64,000 bases of DNA from assembly GCA_973895155.1 (NCBI GenBank), contig OZ316898.1, forward strand, positions 20,708,001-20,772,000, written 5' to 3'. Source of the DNA: Marsupella aquatica (lineage: Eukaryota > Marchantiophyta). The notes under the pieces are model-generated. The model worked only from the letters and a program-made list of their open reading frames with translations. It searched no databases and had not been told where the DNA came from. Position 1 is the stretch's first letter. Each line of letters begins with the position of its first letter. Positions 46,296 through 59,640 of this stretch are shown here, in pieces. The position numbers and the translations under genes were made by a program.

Positions 46296-49200
46296 CTAGC
46301 GCAGCAACATTTGTTTTAAGTTTCAATGTTTTCTATATTTTGGTTATTATCCCCGTTTCGCGCCTTATGTGGAGCCTCCGGCCAGCCCCCACCCATCCGA
46401 GATGCCCACACCTTGACCTCCTTGTACTTGGGCTGTCTTTTGGCCTCCTTGTACCCCCTCAATGGCTCCATTTTTGTCCATCACCGCCCGACACCCCTCT
46501 CAACTCCGGCCTCGGTTGTTGCATCAATTTATTAGAACTAACACAAATTTAAAATTGAAAAATCCAAACACTTTTGCTCGAGCTTTTGCTACACCTACTT
46601 GTCTTTCTACTTATATACGCAATTAAATGTCATCACTAACTTACTACCGGGTTTGGGGCCGTGTCACGCAAGGCGAGGCAAAGATATGGGGGTAAAACCC
46701 TAAACATCAATACCTGTGCATTGCACATAAGTTGTCATTGGGTAAAATATATCAATGCTTATAAGGTATCATTGCGTAAATGCTAATATTGTGAAAGAGG
46801 TGTCATTGCAGAAATTATGTCGTTGTGCAAAAGATAATGTGGATGAACAGAGTTTGTCATGTAATAGCAATTCAAGAGGGATCCCAGCTAATGACGGACT
46901 GAGGGAAGAGGGTCAAAGGGGGACCAAGATGAATACCACATTCCACCTCAATACATGCAACGACCAATCCAAATATACTGGCACCTTAATTAAAGTTGCC
47001 CCTCTCTTTCCCCAAAGGTAAAATCATGCCCCACCACACATCAGCCAGCCAAAACCCAAATATAGGATCTCAAAAAACAAAATAACTACAAACCCCCCAA
47101 AATGTGTCTCCCTACCTATATAAATTCAAAAATGGAAAAGGCAAAACCTCTCCAAAAAGGAAAAATGTATTTAAACCACAACTCTCAGTATTCAAGAAGT
47201 TGTGGTACTACAGTAGGTATTTAAAAAGTTGTGGTACTGCAGGGCATAAATGGGCAGCAAGGCACAGGAAACAAAAGGTTGGACAAGAGGAAGAGGAGAA
47301 AACAACAGAATTCAATTATTTTTATTCTGAAAAATATTCTCTCATTTTTGAAATGGAAAACACCAGGCTTTTGATCTCCTCAAGATCTTTCATTTGTGCC
47401 ATAAATTGTGTTCTAATCCCACTTCTTATGTGGGCAGAAAAACATTATTAGCAAAACACAATGGATAGCATAGACTTAATTAAGAAGGGACCAGATCAAC
47501 GGCCAGGAAGGCTTGGGATTTGTTTTGTTTTCATTTAGAGACATATTCAGCCATTTTCAAAATGGAAAAAACCCATCAGTAGATCTCATTGACATCTTTC
47601 ATTTGGGCCGTAGATCAACCACTAAGGTGGACAGATGAGATTTATGGAGATGATAATGGTAGACAATGTACATCGGCATGTCCCTTGCATGCCCACTAGG
47701 TATGTAGTTAGGGTTAGTACTTGAGTTAGGTTGCATATGTTCTTCAAGCAAGTCTGGCCATTCTTGAAGCAAACATGCTTTTTAGGAGAAAGTCTGGACT
47801 TGGTTTTCTTAGGGCATGTTTCCCTTTGTCATTTTCAGTTTTTTTTAATCGCTGTTGAGACAAAGTTTTCCAGATAGTGCTCATAGGTTTCATGCACAGG
47901 ATTGAGACAATGATTTGTTAGATGCTCCCGAAAGATCTTGGCATCCGGCCGGTTTTTAGTTCAATTTTTGTACTTTGCTTCTATCTCGCCTTTTATATAC
48001 AGAGGGTTACACCTCCACTGCTTACATACCACTTCATTTTCTCTTTTGTGGTTACTTGTAAATGAGATGAGACTTTTCCTTGCATGTTGGTTGCTAGCGG
48101 CTTACACATATGCATTGTTGGGTGACTTGTATATTTTCAATACACTATGACTACGATACTTTATGTCACTGCATTGCTCAAATCTCCTCCTCCCCCCAAA
48201 ATTTGGCCAATCAGATTGCACTGTTTGTTTTCCAATTCCTTCCCCCCCCCCCCCCCCTCAAGCAAGTTGCAATGGCTTAAGAATTCGCTTTTAAGTAAAA
48301 AAATTGAAATATTTAAGAGAATATACATTGGTCTAACCAAGGAACTATGTCTTGCATTGGTTGTTGCAATCTTGCATTAGCATCAATTAATGAAACTATA
48401 TATTGCTTTACAATATGCTAACATACATTCCTTTTCAGTGTTATTGTTACACCAACACCCTAGCTGATGGTAGTGTTGTGTTGTGAATTTCAATATGGTG
48501 CCCACCGTGTGATAATCTTTTTCAAGACCCTAGGCATAACTTAATTTGCTTGCGTCCGCTACCTTTTGGATGTTACAAGTGCCAAAAAAAATTGTCGTCA
48601 TGTTTGTGTAGGTTGCTAAAAGAAATCAATGTCGCATTAATTAAGCCATGTGTTTGCATTTGGATGTTGTTGTCCTGTCTTTCCCTCCCAAGTATGGGCA
48701 CTAGGCATTCTTCTCATTCACTTTTGGGGCAAAATGAAGCTTTATTGAAATGTCTGAGGCACAACTTGCCTCTCTTGGTTTCCTCTCAGCTCACCAAAGT
48801 CCCAAATCCTGGCTCCATATTCAAATACAATTCATTTCATGAAAATTCTTTTTGCCATACCATTGGCAATAAAATCTGGTCACCAAAACAGGTTTAAACT
48901 GTCAAGAAGCCAACTCAACCAGACTCACCCCAAGAGAGGGAAGAACCCACAAAAGAGCTTTTGGTTACAGACCCCCATTAGGGGTCCTTTCCAAAATTCC
49001 TGGCTCTACAGCGTGCCACATCATCATGGCACGCTGCAAACACGAAAGGACTTGTTTTTGGATGAAATTAAGTTCTGAGTTCATGTTTGTGGCAACTTCT
49101 TTGTAAAAACTGGGACGCCATGCCGTAAAAGAGAATGTAAAAAAACCTACATAATCAAAAGATAAAAAGATTGAGGTAAAACTGTTCCTTGTAACTATTT

Positions 49201-50681
49201 TATTTACATTTTTATTATATTCAAAACATAAAATTTTCCCGGTAACAATTTTTGATTTGACATTGCTGAGTCAAATCATAATGAAAACTCACGTATAATA
49301 TGACGTTGGAAAGATCTTGAAGAGACGGTCCTAATGAGCTCATAATTGTCAACATTCGGTAAAAATTGAGTAAGTAATTTAAAAAACATATTTTATCCAT
49401 GATTTTATAATCTATAACGTGAATAGAAATCTTTGTTGCACAACCTCCAAAATGTTGAACTCTTCCATGAGAATGAACCCTAAAATTGACAGATTTTATC
49501 GTACTAAGGAGATTCTGAGTTTTAGAATTTCTTTAGCCTTTTAATGAACTTAACATTGATAGATTTAGTTGAGTTCTGAGTATTATGAATTTCCAATGTT
49601 CTTTAACTTTCCAATGAGTGGTCATGAGTTTCTAAATTTCTCTAGCTTTAGATCGATTCAGAATTCTACAATTGGAGATTTGTTTCCGTGAAACTTTTTG
49701 TCTCAAACAATTATGCAAGGTTAGGATTTGATGACACCAATAACTTCTCCCTCTTCGTCCCTGTACGTGTAGGAATTGAAAAGTGATTACTTTCTATACA
49801 ACTTGAGTGCATCTGACATCCCTTCAGTACCGTGGAGGAAACCATCAAACACCGTTTTGCTAAAGTGGGCAATTAAGCTACCCACACATTAAACAGTAGT
49901 TCACATTGTAGCTGGTTTTGTGATTGATGTTAATTATGGTTGCCTCGGTAAATTTGGAAATTGTTTCAAGTGTCAAGCTTTGACTTGTCCATTTTTGAAT
50001 TGATTTTTCTTTAGATTTGGAGATACATCTGGGCTTCAGTTTCTAGATAACTGCCTCTAAAATAACATGGGGGTCCACGGATTAATTGTTGTAGAAGCAC
50101 TAGAGTGTAAGCAAAACACAAAGAGCCAGTTATCCAGCGCATCCTACATCAATGCTTTGGTTGACATCGTTAATGTCATGCGTTCACTCAATACGGTCCT
50201 TGTCCTGTCATCCCTTGTGTAGGTTTCAAAATTGCATTATAACATGTACTGTTTTTGTGCAAAATTGAGTGTGACAAACACAAAAACAATGTAAGCAGGT
50301 CCAATCATAACTGAGCACAGGACCTCAAAGTATGCTCAAAAACGTATGGTTTCCTTTACAAGTATATATATGGTCTCCTGTATTTCTCCACGCATATGCA
50401 GGTTGACTATGGTCACCCTCTGTCTTGCAAAGGAGACCGTAGACCCTTAATCCTATAACAATTATGACGGTTGACAAAGCCAACAATGCCACTGTCATGA
50501 ATGATCGGACGATCACAACCCTGATTGATGCCAAAGTGTAAGACACCATTCCATAGCTCCAAGGGGAAAAGGCGATTTACTACTCCAAAGACAATTTTTC
50601 TTTGCTTTCATTTTGGAGGTTTCCCTGATAGTACAACCAGGCTTTGGACAATTGAGCAAGCAAGATTAAACAACATTGCTG
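46296..50681. other. Gene-free stretch
   Basis: Contains a repeat at 46700-46860, a run of 16 C at 48242-48257, and a pair of short hairpins at 48970-49036 (GACCCC/GGGGTC, then CAGCGTGCCA/TGGCACGCTG). No protein or RNA gene recognised. Confidence 0.4.
46700..46860 (+). repeat. Head motif plus degenerate ~20-bp repeats
   Basis: ACCTGTGCATTGCACATAAG followed by loose units GTCATTGGGTAAAAT, GTATCATTGCGTAAAT and GTGTCATTGCAGAAAT. It belongs with the arrays at 44073 and 61345. Confidence 0.55.
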
Positions 50682-51580
50682 ATCTCACCGTGTACACTGA
50701 GTTATCATAGAGCACTCGCAAGCAGGGTGTTCTTTCAAATCAATTCTTGAGGAGCTTGAGTCACCAAAATGGAATGAACATGTTTAATCAAATATTTTCT
50801 GGTACTGTTCACCTTTTTGGTGTTAAGATGCTTAATGTCTATTCCTGCCATAAACTTCTAATGATTTAAATAAAGCATGAATATGTATAAATTATATTTC
50901 AATCAAAGCTTAAGCTCTCCAAAGTGATTTTTTTCTTTGGTTTTGACAAGGTTCACCCAACAAAGAGATTGCCACATATTAGGCTCCTCTACTTGTATTG
51001 TGTTAAAAAGAGTTGCAGCTGAAGGCCCTCTCAAGCCTCTTCCTCTACTGCTACAACATTCGAGGACTGTAAGCAAGACACACAACACCTTTACCTTTAT
51101 CTACCACGAGCATTACATTCAAGCTGGTCTTGCTTACCGTCCTTCATGAGGTAGAGGTAGAGGAAGAGGCTCAAGACTGCCTTCAGCTGCAACTTTGTTT
51201 AACACAATACAAGTAGAGGAGCTTAATATGTGGCAAGCACTTTGTTAGGTAAGTCATGTCAAATACAAACAAAAAAGAAAAGAAAATATATTGAAGAGCT
51301 TAAGCTTTGGCTGAAATACAGTTTATAAATATTCAAGCTATGTATGCATATATTAAAAGTTGATGATAGGAAATTTAACACCAAAAAGGTGAATACAAAG
51401 AAAATATTTATCTCAATAAAAAGGTTAAAACTGTCCATTTTATTTTGATAGTGCTATTATTGAGAGCTTCAGTTTCTAAATTATTGCTACATTCTACTTA
51501 TGAGTGTTATCCTACTAACAACAGAGAATGATCCTCTTAAGAGTGCTCTATGATAACTGAGTGTAGATGTTGAGGAGACA
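50682..51580. repeat. Long palindrome with ~400-bp arms
   Basis: The left arm (about 50682-51079) and right arm (about 51127-51580) are inverted copies around a ~47-nt centre. Matching blocks include GAGTTATCATAGAGCACTC, TTCACCTTTTTGGTGTTAA, CAAAGCTTAAGCTCT, TGCCACATATTAGGCTCCTC, CTCCTCTACTTGTATTGTG and GTAAGCAAGAC. The arms differ by many substitutions and indels, most in the outer parts. A transcript would fold into a long hairpin. Confidence 0.9.
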
Positions 51581-51811
51581 GAAACCAAGTAGACAACAAT
51601 AGCGTAGAACTCACCAGAGTAGCAAGACTAAACTCCAGGACAAAGGTAGCTTGCCCACTACAATGTGAAAGAATCTTTCCCCTCCAATTGTTACAGCAGT
51701 GGCCTATGGTTTAATGACCTCTTCATTACTACAGTCTATTGTGTCTAAATGCAGGCTTCCGAGAAGACACCTCAAGCATCCACCTAACCACATTATGCAT
51801 TATGTAATACG

Positions 51812-52155
51812 TGTTAGGCATTTACTCTTATAGTAGGGTTAGAGTTATGACTGCAACCGTACTTAGGCTAACCTTAATTGCAAACTTGGTTTGGTTAGTT
51901 GTGTGTTGCACACTATATGCTCAAGCAGTGTTTGCTTGGATAGGAGGAACTCAATATCATTTTTACGGAGCCAGTTGAGAGATAGGGAGAACTTGTATTG
52001 CGGAAACCCGGTATGGCTGACGGGCCTAGAGTGCAATAAAGTTCTTGTGGACATAGCCTTAGCTAAGGTGATTGAACCACATATATCTCTGTGTTGACTA
52101 TTTGTTCGTTGGCTAGTTATGGGCTTGTCATTGTGAATGCCGTCTTTGCTCAACA
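51812..52155 (+). mobile_element. Second solo copia-type LTR
   Basis: Starts TGTTAGGCATTT, ends GCTCAACA and is 344 bp, the same length as the copy at 20534. Shared blocks include GGAGCCAGTTGAGAGATAGG, GTGCAATAAAGTTCTTG and GAACCACATATATCTCTGTG. The flanking 5-mers (ATACG and ATAGT) match only partly, so the target duplication is worn or was lost by recombination. Confidence 0.88.
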
Positions 52156-55100
52156 ATAGTGCACTCAATATCATTTAATATGCACTTCTCCATATGTGCA
52201 TGCTCCACTAATCAGTAAGTACATGTGAAATCATTTAATCAAGTGCCATACACATTAGCTCCTCATACTGCACAATTCTACTGCGTAAGTGCATGAAACT
52301 ATTCTAAGTAGGTGTGTGCTTCACTTATCAAAAAATGCTTCTAAGGTATGCATTGCACTATGTGCTTTCTTATAGATGATATGCACTCATGTACTTGTCT
52401 TTCAATGATGTAGACTTGCACTACTCTCAAGACTCTGAATGTTTTGGTGAATTCATAAAGGAAAGTGCTGTCCTGTTAGGGGACTACAATATTTGGGGAC
52501 TACACTACCGGCCTGCAGTTACCCATGGAATGCACTACACATGGTGCACTTATTCATGACATACTGCATATGTCGTTGACCCAATCCTAGGCTCCACCTA
52601 GGCTACATCCTTGACCTACACTACTCATCGTAATTAGTGTTAGGCAAGAATTAATGTTACTACAAAATTAGTGTTATTAAAACTAACCTTGGTAAACTGA
52701 TTTTGAGTCCAAGTAACAATAAGTTTGCTGGTTTTTCAAAATATTTTTATCTACTTTTGTTTGGATTGCTAGTTAAAAAAGGGGCGCTCTTGAGTCAAAA
52801 GTAACACTAATTTTTGTGGATTTTTCAAAATAGTTATTTTCCCTCTATTTTTCCACTCTTGAGACCACAGTAACACTATTTCATGTGCGCAGAAATAGTG
52901 CTATAAAAAAACTAGTGCGACTAATATTAATTCACAAGTAGACCCTGCAAAATTGGCGCTCTCAAATCAGTGTTAGTCAAATTAATTATGGTGAACAGTG
53001 TAGGTCTCGGAGTGTTTGTTTAGGCCACCCGGATGCGGGGGTGGGGGGGAGGGGGTGTTGGGGCATCTTGCATTGTCTTTTTGAGCCCATCAGGTTTGTA
53101 CTCTTTTCCCCACTTGTTTTAGCTGGAGGTATCAAACTGATGCACCATTACCTTTCACTGATTTTATCTAATACATTTCGTTAAGCATGAGCCAGCTTTC
53201 CTATCAATGTTGTACGAGACACCTGCAGGCCCCCGCTCTTCGCAGAAGTTTTGACATGCATAATGAATACCATAATTCACAAAGTAATGGCCCCTTTCCT
53301 TCCTCCTGTAGAGTGTGGACCATTTCACGAGGTAAAGGGGGTAGAAAATACTACTACTGTAGCTGCGGAGTTTTGCCCTCGTGCAACAACGAACAAGAGT
53401 ACGTTGTACATTAGTCATTACGACAGGAGCATAGATACGATAGGTACGCACCCTCTGCCCATGACAGTACAGATTTTATATGCATCGAGTGCCTTCATGA
53501 TTCAAAGAACAACAACCATATATGATAAGACTCACACTAGTGGCAAGAAAGAGGGCTTCGCACTCATGTATAAACTGGTATAGTAACCACATAGCGCTAG
53601 CGAGATATGGTGAATCATGTCAGCACTAACGACGCTCTCGGCGCTCTCGGCGGAAGCTTAGATTTGCACATTTTTGTGCTTATCAACGAAAGCAAGTTGG
53701 TCTGCGATCCATCTTACAGTCGCGGATCCCTGATTGTAGTGAACTATCATATTTCATGTGGTAGAGCACTTTCTAGGCATTGTATTGATTTTCTTGGAAA
53801 AGGTCTTGCAACGAAACTTTACAGTTTCTAGCCAATAACGTGAATGTTCAGAACAAACAAAGAAGGAAAAGCCCACAACCGATGTAACTTATCGAGTGAA
53901 TTTATGTTTCCTTTGTAATGAACTTTTACTGACCAATAAACTTCAATATTATAAATGAGCGGGGATCCACATACAGGCGAACGGCGTAACAGCCAGTAAG
54001 CATCAGCTAACTGTCATCATTATAGTCAATTATTGTCCCCAAACTGGCAAACTCCCATTATGCATGCGTATCTGGGCCAGTTGTTTCTGATCCCAAGGTG
54101 AAACATTGACGGTAACTCTGATTGGTGAGCATTCTTCTGTGTCCGTTTGTGCCTTTGCCTTTGAGTTTGATCGCATAGCATTTTGTTGCACTGTTGCTCC
54201 TTTTCTGGTCGGAGTTAACCCAAACCTTTGCCATCTACTGTAGTGCTTTTAGAGAAAAAGTAGAAATGGGTTGCTGGCGAGGATGCCAAGAAAAGTTTAG
54301 ATCAACGTGCCTGCAGAATATGTCGTATCGCTTTTGGAAGACCCTCAAAAGAAAATGAAGGAATCATCAAATATCACTTCTTCCATTTATGATGATTGAA
54401 AAATAACGTAGATAATTTTCGAGGACCATTGAAATAACAATTTGCTCGGGTGGGTTCCCTCTTGGATGAAAACTCAAAACCTCCTGCTCAGGTAGCTGAC
54501 CGCTGCAGAACCAACACAAGACTGGGGTTCCAACAGGGAAAGAAAATCAATTTCAAGAGATGACTGTTGGAGGTGACACGCCAACTACTCTAATCTAAGA
54601 TGACCAGCTGGACCAAAGGCGTGAGAACTCCGAGAAATACTTTGTAAACCTCCCCTCATGAATCTGCACCTGGATTTTTTCAAATCACTATTTTCCTAAG
54701 CTGTGCGTATATACATAGCTGGACTTTTAGGCTGGGACAGATATTTATTTTGATTGCAACCTTTTGCTTTGTTATACATTTTAAAAATCATGAACTACTT
54801 CCATATCCTTGACTATTCTTGGACAAAAGGGTGTCTTCGTCCTCTGAACACTACTCTAAAAAAGTGTGTTAGCCAAGATCAACCTAGGCAGCTAAAACAA
54901 AAGAAAGTCTCGCAAAATTGGACTGTAGGTTCGCTACGAGATCTCCATCGACCTCATGAGTCTGAATATATTTATATTGAGATCTGGATAAGAAGTGGAA
55001 ATTAAAATCTCAGCCCTCGTTCTAATCATTCAAATTGTAGAAGAAAGGAACTATATAGGACATGGATGAGCGTGTCCAGGAAAGACATTTCTGCATCATC

Positions 55101-56119
55101 AGAACCATCTATGGTTCCATGAGTTAGGAAACCAGCCTCATCGAATAGCTCGGACAGCTTCTTCATCAAATTTCTCTAACGGGGCCGAGACAAACGGGAT
55201 GGCACGACCTTGACCCTGTTGAACATATTCTTCTTCTTACGAACTGACATGCTGTCCTCGTCTTTCTTCCACAACTAACTCAGTTACCGATGTCAGTGTC
55301 AGGACAGGCCTAGCAAGGCAGCTTGATGAAAGTGAAAGTTACGTCCCATTAAAACGCCATATCCTCGTCTTTCATTCACAATCGGTTCTCCATCATAGGC
55401 AGCTCCACGGAAGGTACGGAATTCATCACGGGCTAAGAAGGCAAACGCTTATTGAGATCATTCAGCTAAGAAACTTTGCTCTCCCTTAAACCTTACTGAT
55501 GACCACTTCCCTTGACTGGACGAGGCTTGCCTTAAGTCTATTTCCATGCTTGCATCATTCCCCAACAATACCTAAATCGTCCACTGGGCTCACTGTCATT
55601 GCCGCAATAATTCATACTAGTCATACTAACCATAATTAACAGGAATGCCACATCCCTTACTACTTACGACCTTAGTAAATTAGCGGATTCAGCCCAACTA
55701 CAATACTTCATGCCGTTATGGCGGGCATCCATTTAATTGCATGGATGAACCCACCGTGTTGTCATTCACATCATACAGTTTACAGTAACACTCCATTTGC
55801 ATTCACAACCCAACACAGCGTGAGAAGAGAGCCGCTGTGGGCGCTATAAACTACGAATCACAACGATCTTATGGCAGTCTCCCATCTAAACTTAGCCAAA
55901 GAGCTGAAATCAGACCATGGTCAAGCACTGTACAATTTCACAAGTGCTTCATGAGTTCAAGACGCTGCTCACTACAATTCAAGACAAGAAATCGTGAATC
56001 ATGTTGCATGAAGTGTACTGTGAAGTTATCATCTAGCACGCTTAGTCTAAATGGCCATAATTACACTGAGGACATCTGCTATGAGAGAACATCCCACTCG
56101 CCTACAAGAATGGCTTTCC
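52156..56119. other. Gene-free stretch
   Basis: No recognisable gene. A G-rich run at about 53034-53064 has four or more G-blocks with short loops and fits a G-quadruplex. The part next to 56120 must hold the 3' UTR of the F-box gene. Confidence 0.4.
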
Positions 56120-57427
56120 TTACCCGAAGAGGATTCTCAGTCTTTCAGAGTCGACATGCATCCTTGGAGTAATAGGCTTGGTGAAATCGACAATATTGGG
56201 GCACTTCTCAGTCACTTTGGCCAAAGCCTTCGGAGATAGTGCCGTGCAGCAGGCCAGGTTCAAACTTTCTAGTTGACCACAGCCACGGGCCAAATGAGCC
56301 AGTCCTCGATCTGACAAGCTAGTTCTCTTCATCTCAAGATGCTTAAGCTTCACCATATGCTTGGACACCACAATGGCTTCCTCATCCCCCCCGGGAATTG
56401 GACCCGTAATAGGATCATTCTGTTTCTGAAGCATGTTGCGTCCTAGCCACACCAACGATTTGCAATGCCGACCCACGGCCTCCAAAGCCTGGTTCGAAAT
56501 GTTATAGCAGTCGCTCAAGTCCAACTCCTGAAGGTTGGTACATTTGGCTGCCAGTTTCGTGATCGATTCATCAGTGGTATAGAGGCTGTTGGGGATGGCG
56601 AGTACTGTCAGCAAAGGACACCTGCAGAAAACATCATATGCCCAGGTAAAAAAGAAGCATGTCAAATGAAGGACAACCCTTCCATCCTATTCAATAATTG
56701 GAAAGAGACCTGCAAGCTCAAACGAAGATTGATACTCAAGATAAAGATGATTTGCCAATACGGATAAAACCTTGGACCAAAGTCCACACACGCACAAAAT
56801 TGCAATCTCAAAAGTTGCATTGCATAACCGTTGATTGAATTCCTTAAGATTTGCTTGCCATCGAAACTACGACCTGACCCTAATTCATGCAACATTTGAT
56901 TCGCTTTTGCGATCCACGTCTGAGTCATTCTTGTCGAGAAACACCTGCTGCTTGCAATGGCAATTATTTTCATAGAGGCACCTAATCTCTGGAGCAAAAC
57001 AAAAAATTCACAAAACAAAAAAGAGACGAAATCTACTTCTAATCACATCAGATGCTTTTCTGACCACATACCTGTCAGCTATGTAGTGGACTGCAGCATC
57101 CGAGCAATTCCTCGTCCGCAGCTCTCTGAGCTGACCACAGCTCTTATCCACTGCCTTCATGATAAGCTTCTCCACAGTAGATTCACTCTCAAACTCCCAA
57201 AGGTAATCCTTCTCTGCTCTCTTTTGAAACCAATCTAGAATATCCAGGTACCTCCAGCAAGCAGGGTACGACGAGGCGTTCCTCCACCCTTTGCAAACCA
57301 ACGGCAATGTCCTCATTAGGTCCTCAAATGGTAGACGGCAGAATACCTCTGCAAGAGCGTCAGGGTTGAGATTTGCCCACGATGACCCTTCGTTGGCAGC
57401 AACACCTGAGGACGAGGAGGAGTCCAT
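56120..57427 (-). CDS. F-box/LRR protein, FBW2/SKIP1-like
   Basis: Two exons on the minus strand, 57427-57072 and 56621-56120, joined within an Arg codon (donor AG/GTATGT, acceptor CTGCAG/G). Their sum is 858 nt, or 285 aa. The F-box is at about aa 18-58 (WANLNPDALAEVFCRLPFED ... VCKGWRNAS), which would bind SKP1 in an SCF ubiquitin ligase. Leucine-rich repeats follow (LRELRTRNCSDAAVHYIADR, LQELDLSDCYNISNQALEA, LKHLEMKRTSLSDRGLAHLA, LESLNLACC) and would select the substrate. GRHCKSL, an RNM tripeptide and DDEA-like GGDEEAIVVSKHM resemble Arabidopsis FBW2, an F-box protein that targets ARGONAUTE1. SKIP1 is the other candidate. Substrate assignment is inference. The C-terminus is short, without the tail of FBW2. 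Confidence 0.88.
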
Positions 57428-58078
57428 GTCTAACTGAATGCTCTCCAGTTTGAAAGAGATTTGCTTTCAATTCTCCATATCCCTCTTAGAAACTATGCAA
57501 AAACTCATCGTGCTGAGTTGCTGGTTGGCAAGTTTTGTAGGGCTGACGACTCATCCATGGACTTCTCTCTCTTTGTCTGCTCTACCGGTATTTGCCTTCA
57601 CCATGACAGGCGTCTTTGAAACAGGATTTGACCGCCCTCTTAGAGGAGATTGTCAATCAATCAAACTTGCATTTTTTCCTGTGTAACTACAGATGTCATT
57701 CGACGAGTCTGTGGGTGACTCTCTGGCTTCATTCCGGCATTTCGCGCCGGCAACGGTCCTTAAAAACGCTCTCAGTACCACTCAGGCCACCGAGACCGAT
57801 TGCCACCTCAATAACTCACGATTGTCTCTAATAACCTATCAATTGACTTGCGGAATACTTCCATAGATTTAGCTGAAGGGGCGCCTTAAAGTGGTTGCAC
57901 CGAACGACTTGCAGAGTAGGCAGCTGGTCTCTTAATCTGCCCCTGACCTGAAGAGCAATCTTCTCTATCGGATCTACACTTGGGCCTCGTCTTCCTCGAC
58001 TACGGCGGATGATAACGTGCAGGATATCGGAAATTGTTGGGTGATCTTGCGTGCACCGGAGTACTTGTGGCTTCGATC

Positions 58079-58211
58079 TCGTCGCCTCTGCCATCTTCTA
58101 AGAACTCCTAGAGAATGTGGTCAAAGTCATCAAGGACTTCAGGTCTCGTCACCTCTGCCATCTTCTAAACTCCTAAAGAACGTGGTCAATAATGTCGCCA
58201 AGGACTTCGGT
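58079..58211. repeat. Two tandem copies of a ~68-bp unit
   Basis: CGTCGCCTCTGCCATCTTCT ... AAGGACTTCAG and CGTCACCTCTGCCATCTTCT ... AAGGACTTCGG lie head to tail (about 58079-58146 and 58147-58211). On the minus strand each unit contains ATGGCAGAGG. Confidence 0.8.
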
Positions 58212-58399
58212 TCAGGAATGCCGTAAGTCAGGAGCGAAAAGTCTCTAGACCATGGGTCTGTGGTTCGAACCAGCATATTTTTAAGGTTTTTTGTTTTTAG
58301 CCCATGTGGCGCATGTCAGCCGCTCTAAGGACTAAGGGAGTAGATGCAGGAGATGCTATTCTTTATTGTTTCCTGGATTATATCCTGATAGTAGAGTCA

Positions 58400-58590
58400 G
58401 ATATCCCTACATTTTAATGACTATCATTAGATTCTGGCAAATGGGGTCCATGATTTGGTGGGTAATGACCAGGGTATTTTTAAAGGATATTCAAAAGATT
58501 CTTTATTCAGTTATTTTCCTGACTGTCAGATCTTCCTTGATTTAAGGTTGACCGTAGATTCTGGCTAATGGGGCCTGGGATTAGATGGAA
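58400..58590. repeat. Dispersed repeat with GACTGTCAGATCT and ATTCTGG(C)xAATGGGG
   Basis: ATTAGATTCTGGCAAATGGG (near 58429), then CTGACTGTCAGATCTTCCTT and TAGATTCTGGCTAATGGGGC (near 58552), occur here as two related units. Related copies lie at 1.8 kb and in 18.6-19.2 kb. The boundaries are not defined. Confidence 0.45.
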
Positions 58591-59379
58591 CAGTACTGTA
58601 GCTAATGAGACAGCAAAATAGTAGCAAATTTTGGCAAAAGATATTTGGGGAGGTGGAATCTAGCAAATTTTAGTTCACTAAAAAAACATTGGTAATGGCA
58701 TACAAAGAATCTATCCAATTTTAGCCAAAAGTGGCGTGAAATTTGGCAAAAATTTTCCCTCAATGTGCCTTTGACCATCCTCAGGAAAAGAGGGGCAAGG
58801 CCTATGCACTGGGATAGGCTGGCATTGGACAAAGGCCATGTGTAGGATGGGTGACTGGACCACCCAACCAACCCCTCAGTCAGCTGACCCAAGGGTGGTC
58901 AAGCTAGGTCACCTTAGGGGGACCCGGACCATTTGGTTACAACACTGGATGTGATAATAGCCATTGGACGTGAAAAAGCTAACCTTAGTAAGTTTTCTTA
59001 ACTCACAAACAAGAACAATGGCTATGAGATAAAGTGAACAACTTCAGTGGAATTGATGTATTATGGTATCTCATACCTCCCAAGTTACAGGAAAGCACAT
59101 TTGGCCTTAATTCCAGTTAGTAACACCTGAAACTGGTTTGGACCAAATAGGGAGACCTGGGTTTGATCTGTCTCATGAGGCACCTGTTGCAGGAATTGGC
59201 CCACTCAAACCTGTACTTGGTTTGCAACGGCGTGATATGAAAGTGTCCATGATGGCTTGTGAGGAATTGTCGGCATTTGAATTTGTATTCCCCCTAAAAT
59301 TTTGTGTCATTTTATGCCAAATAATGGTGGCAACCTAGTGAATCCCAATTTTGAGGACACAGTGCCCTCTTCCCCAAAC

Positions 59380-59640
59380 CCACCTAATCAAAAATTGGAA
59401 ATGTTGGGTCTTGAACTTGAACACAATGTCTCTTCAACCTATCCCTGGGCGTTCAAGCTGGACACTAAGATTGAATGTAGTTCACTTCAATTCAACTCAG
59501 TCCCTTTACGCCATTCAGTTTCACTCAACTCAATGCAAATGTCACTTGAATACAATGTCCATTTGTACAAATGGATGTCAAAACTCAAATAGAGCACCAT
59601 GGAACTCTGTTTAGGGGAAGACAGGAGCCACAAGTAAAAA
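59380..59640. repeat. CpG-depleted relative of the GAACACAACGCCC repeat
   Basis: GAACTTGAACACAATGTC, CCTGGGCGTTC and TGTTTAGGGGAAGAC correspond to GAACACAACGCCC, CCTGGGCGCTA and TGTTCAGGGGAAGAC near 41.84-42.01 kb. Several CG positions are TG or CA here. Confidence 0.45.

Noticed and set aside
45679-46326. 215-codon minus-strand frame as a gene
   Set aside because: It contains half of the Mutator-like MITE and its target site, with low-complexity repeats in the rest; it is chance openness.
57828-58094. 88-codon minus-strand frame as a small gene
   Set aside because: It starts inside a tandem duplication, resembles no known protein and shows no splice or leader evidence.
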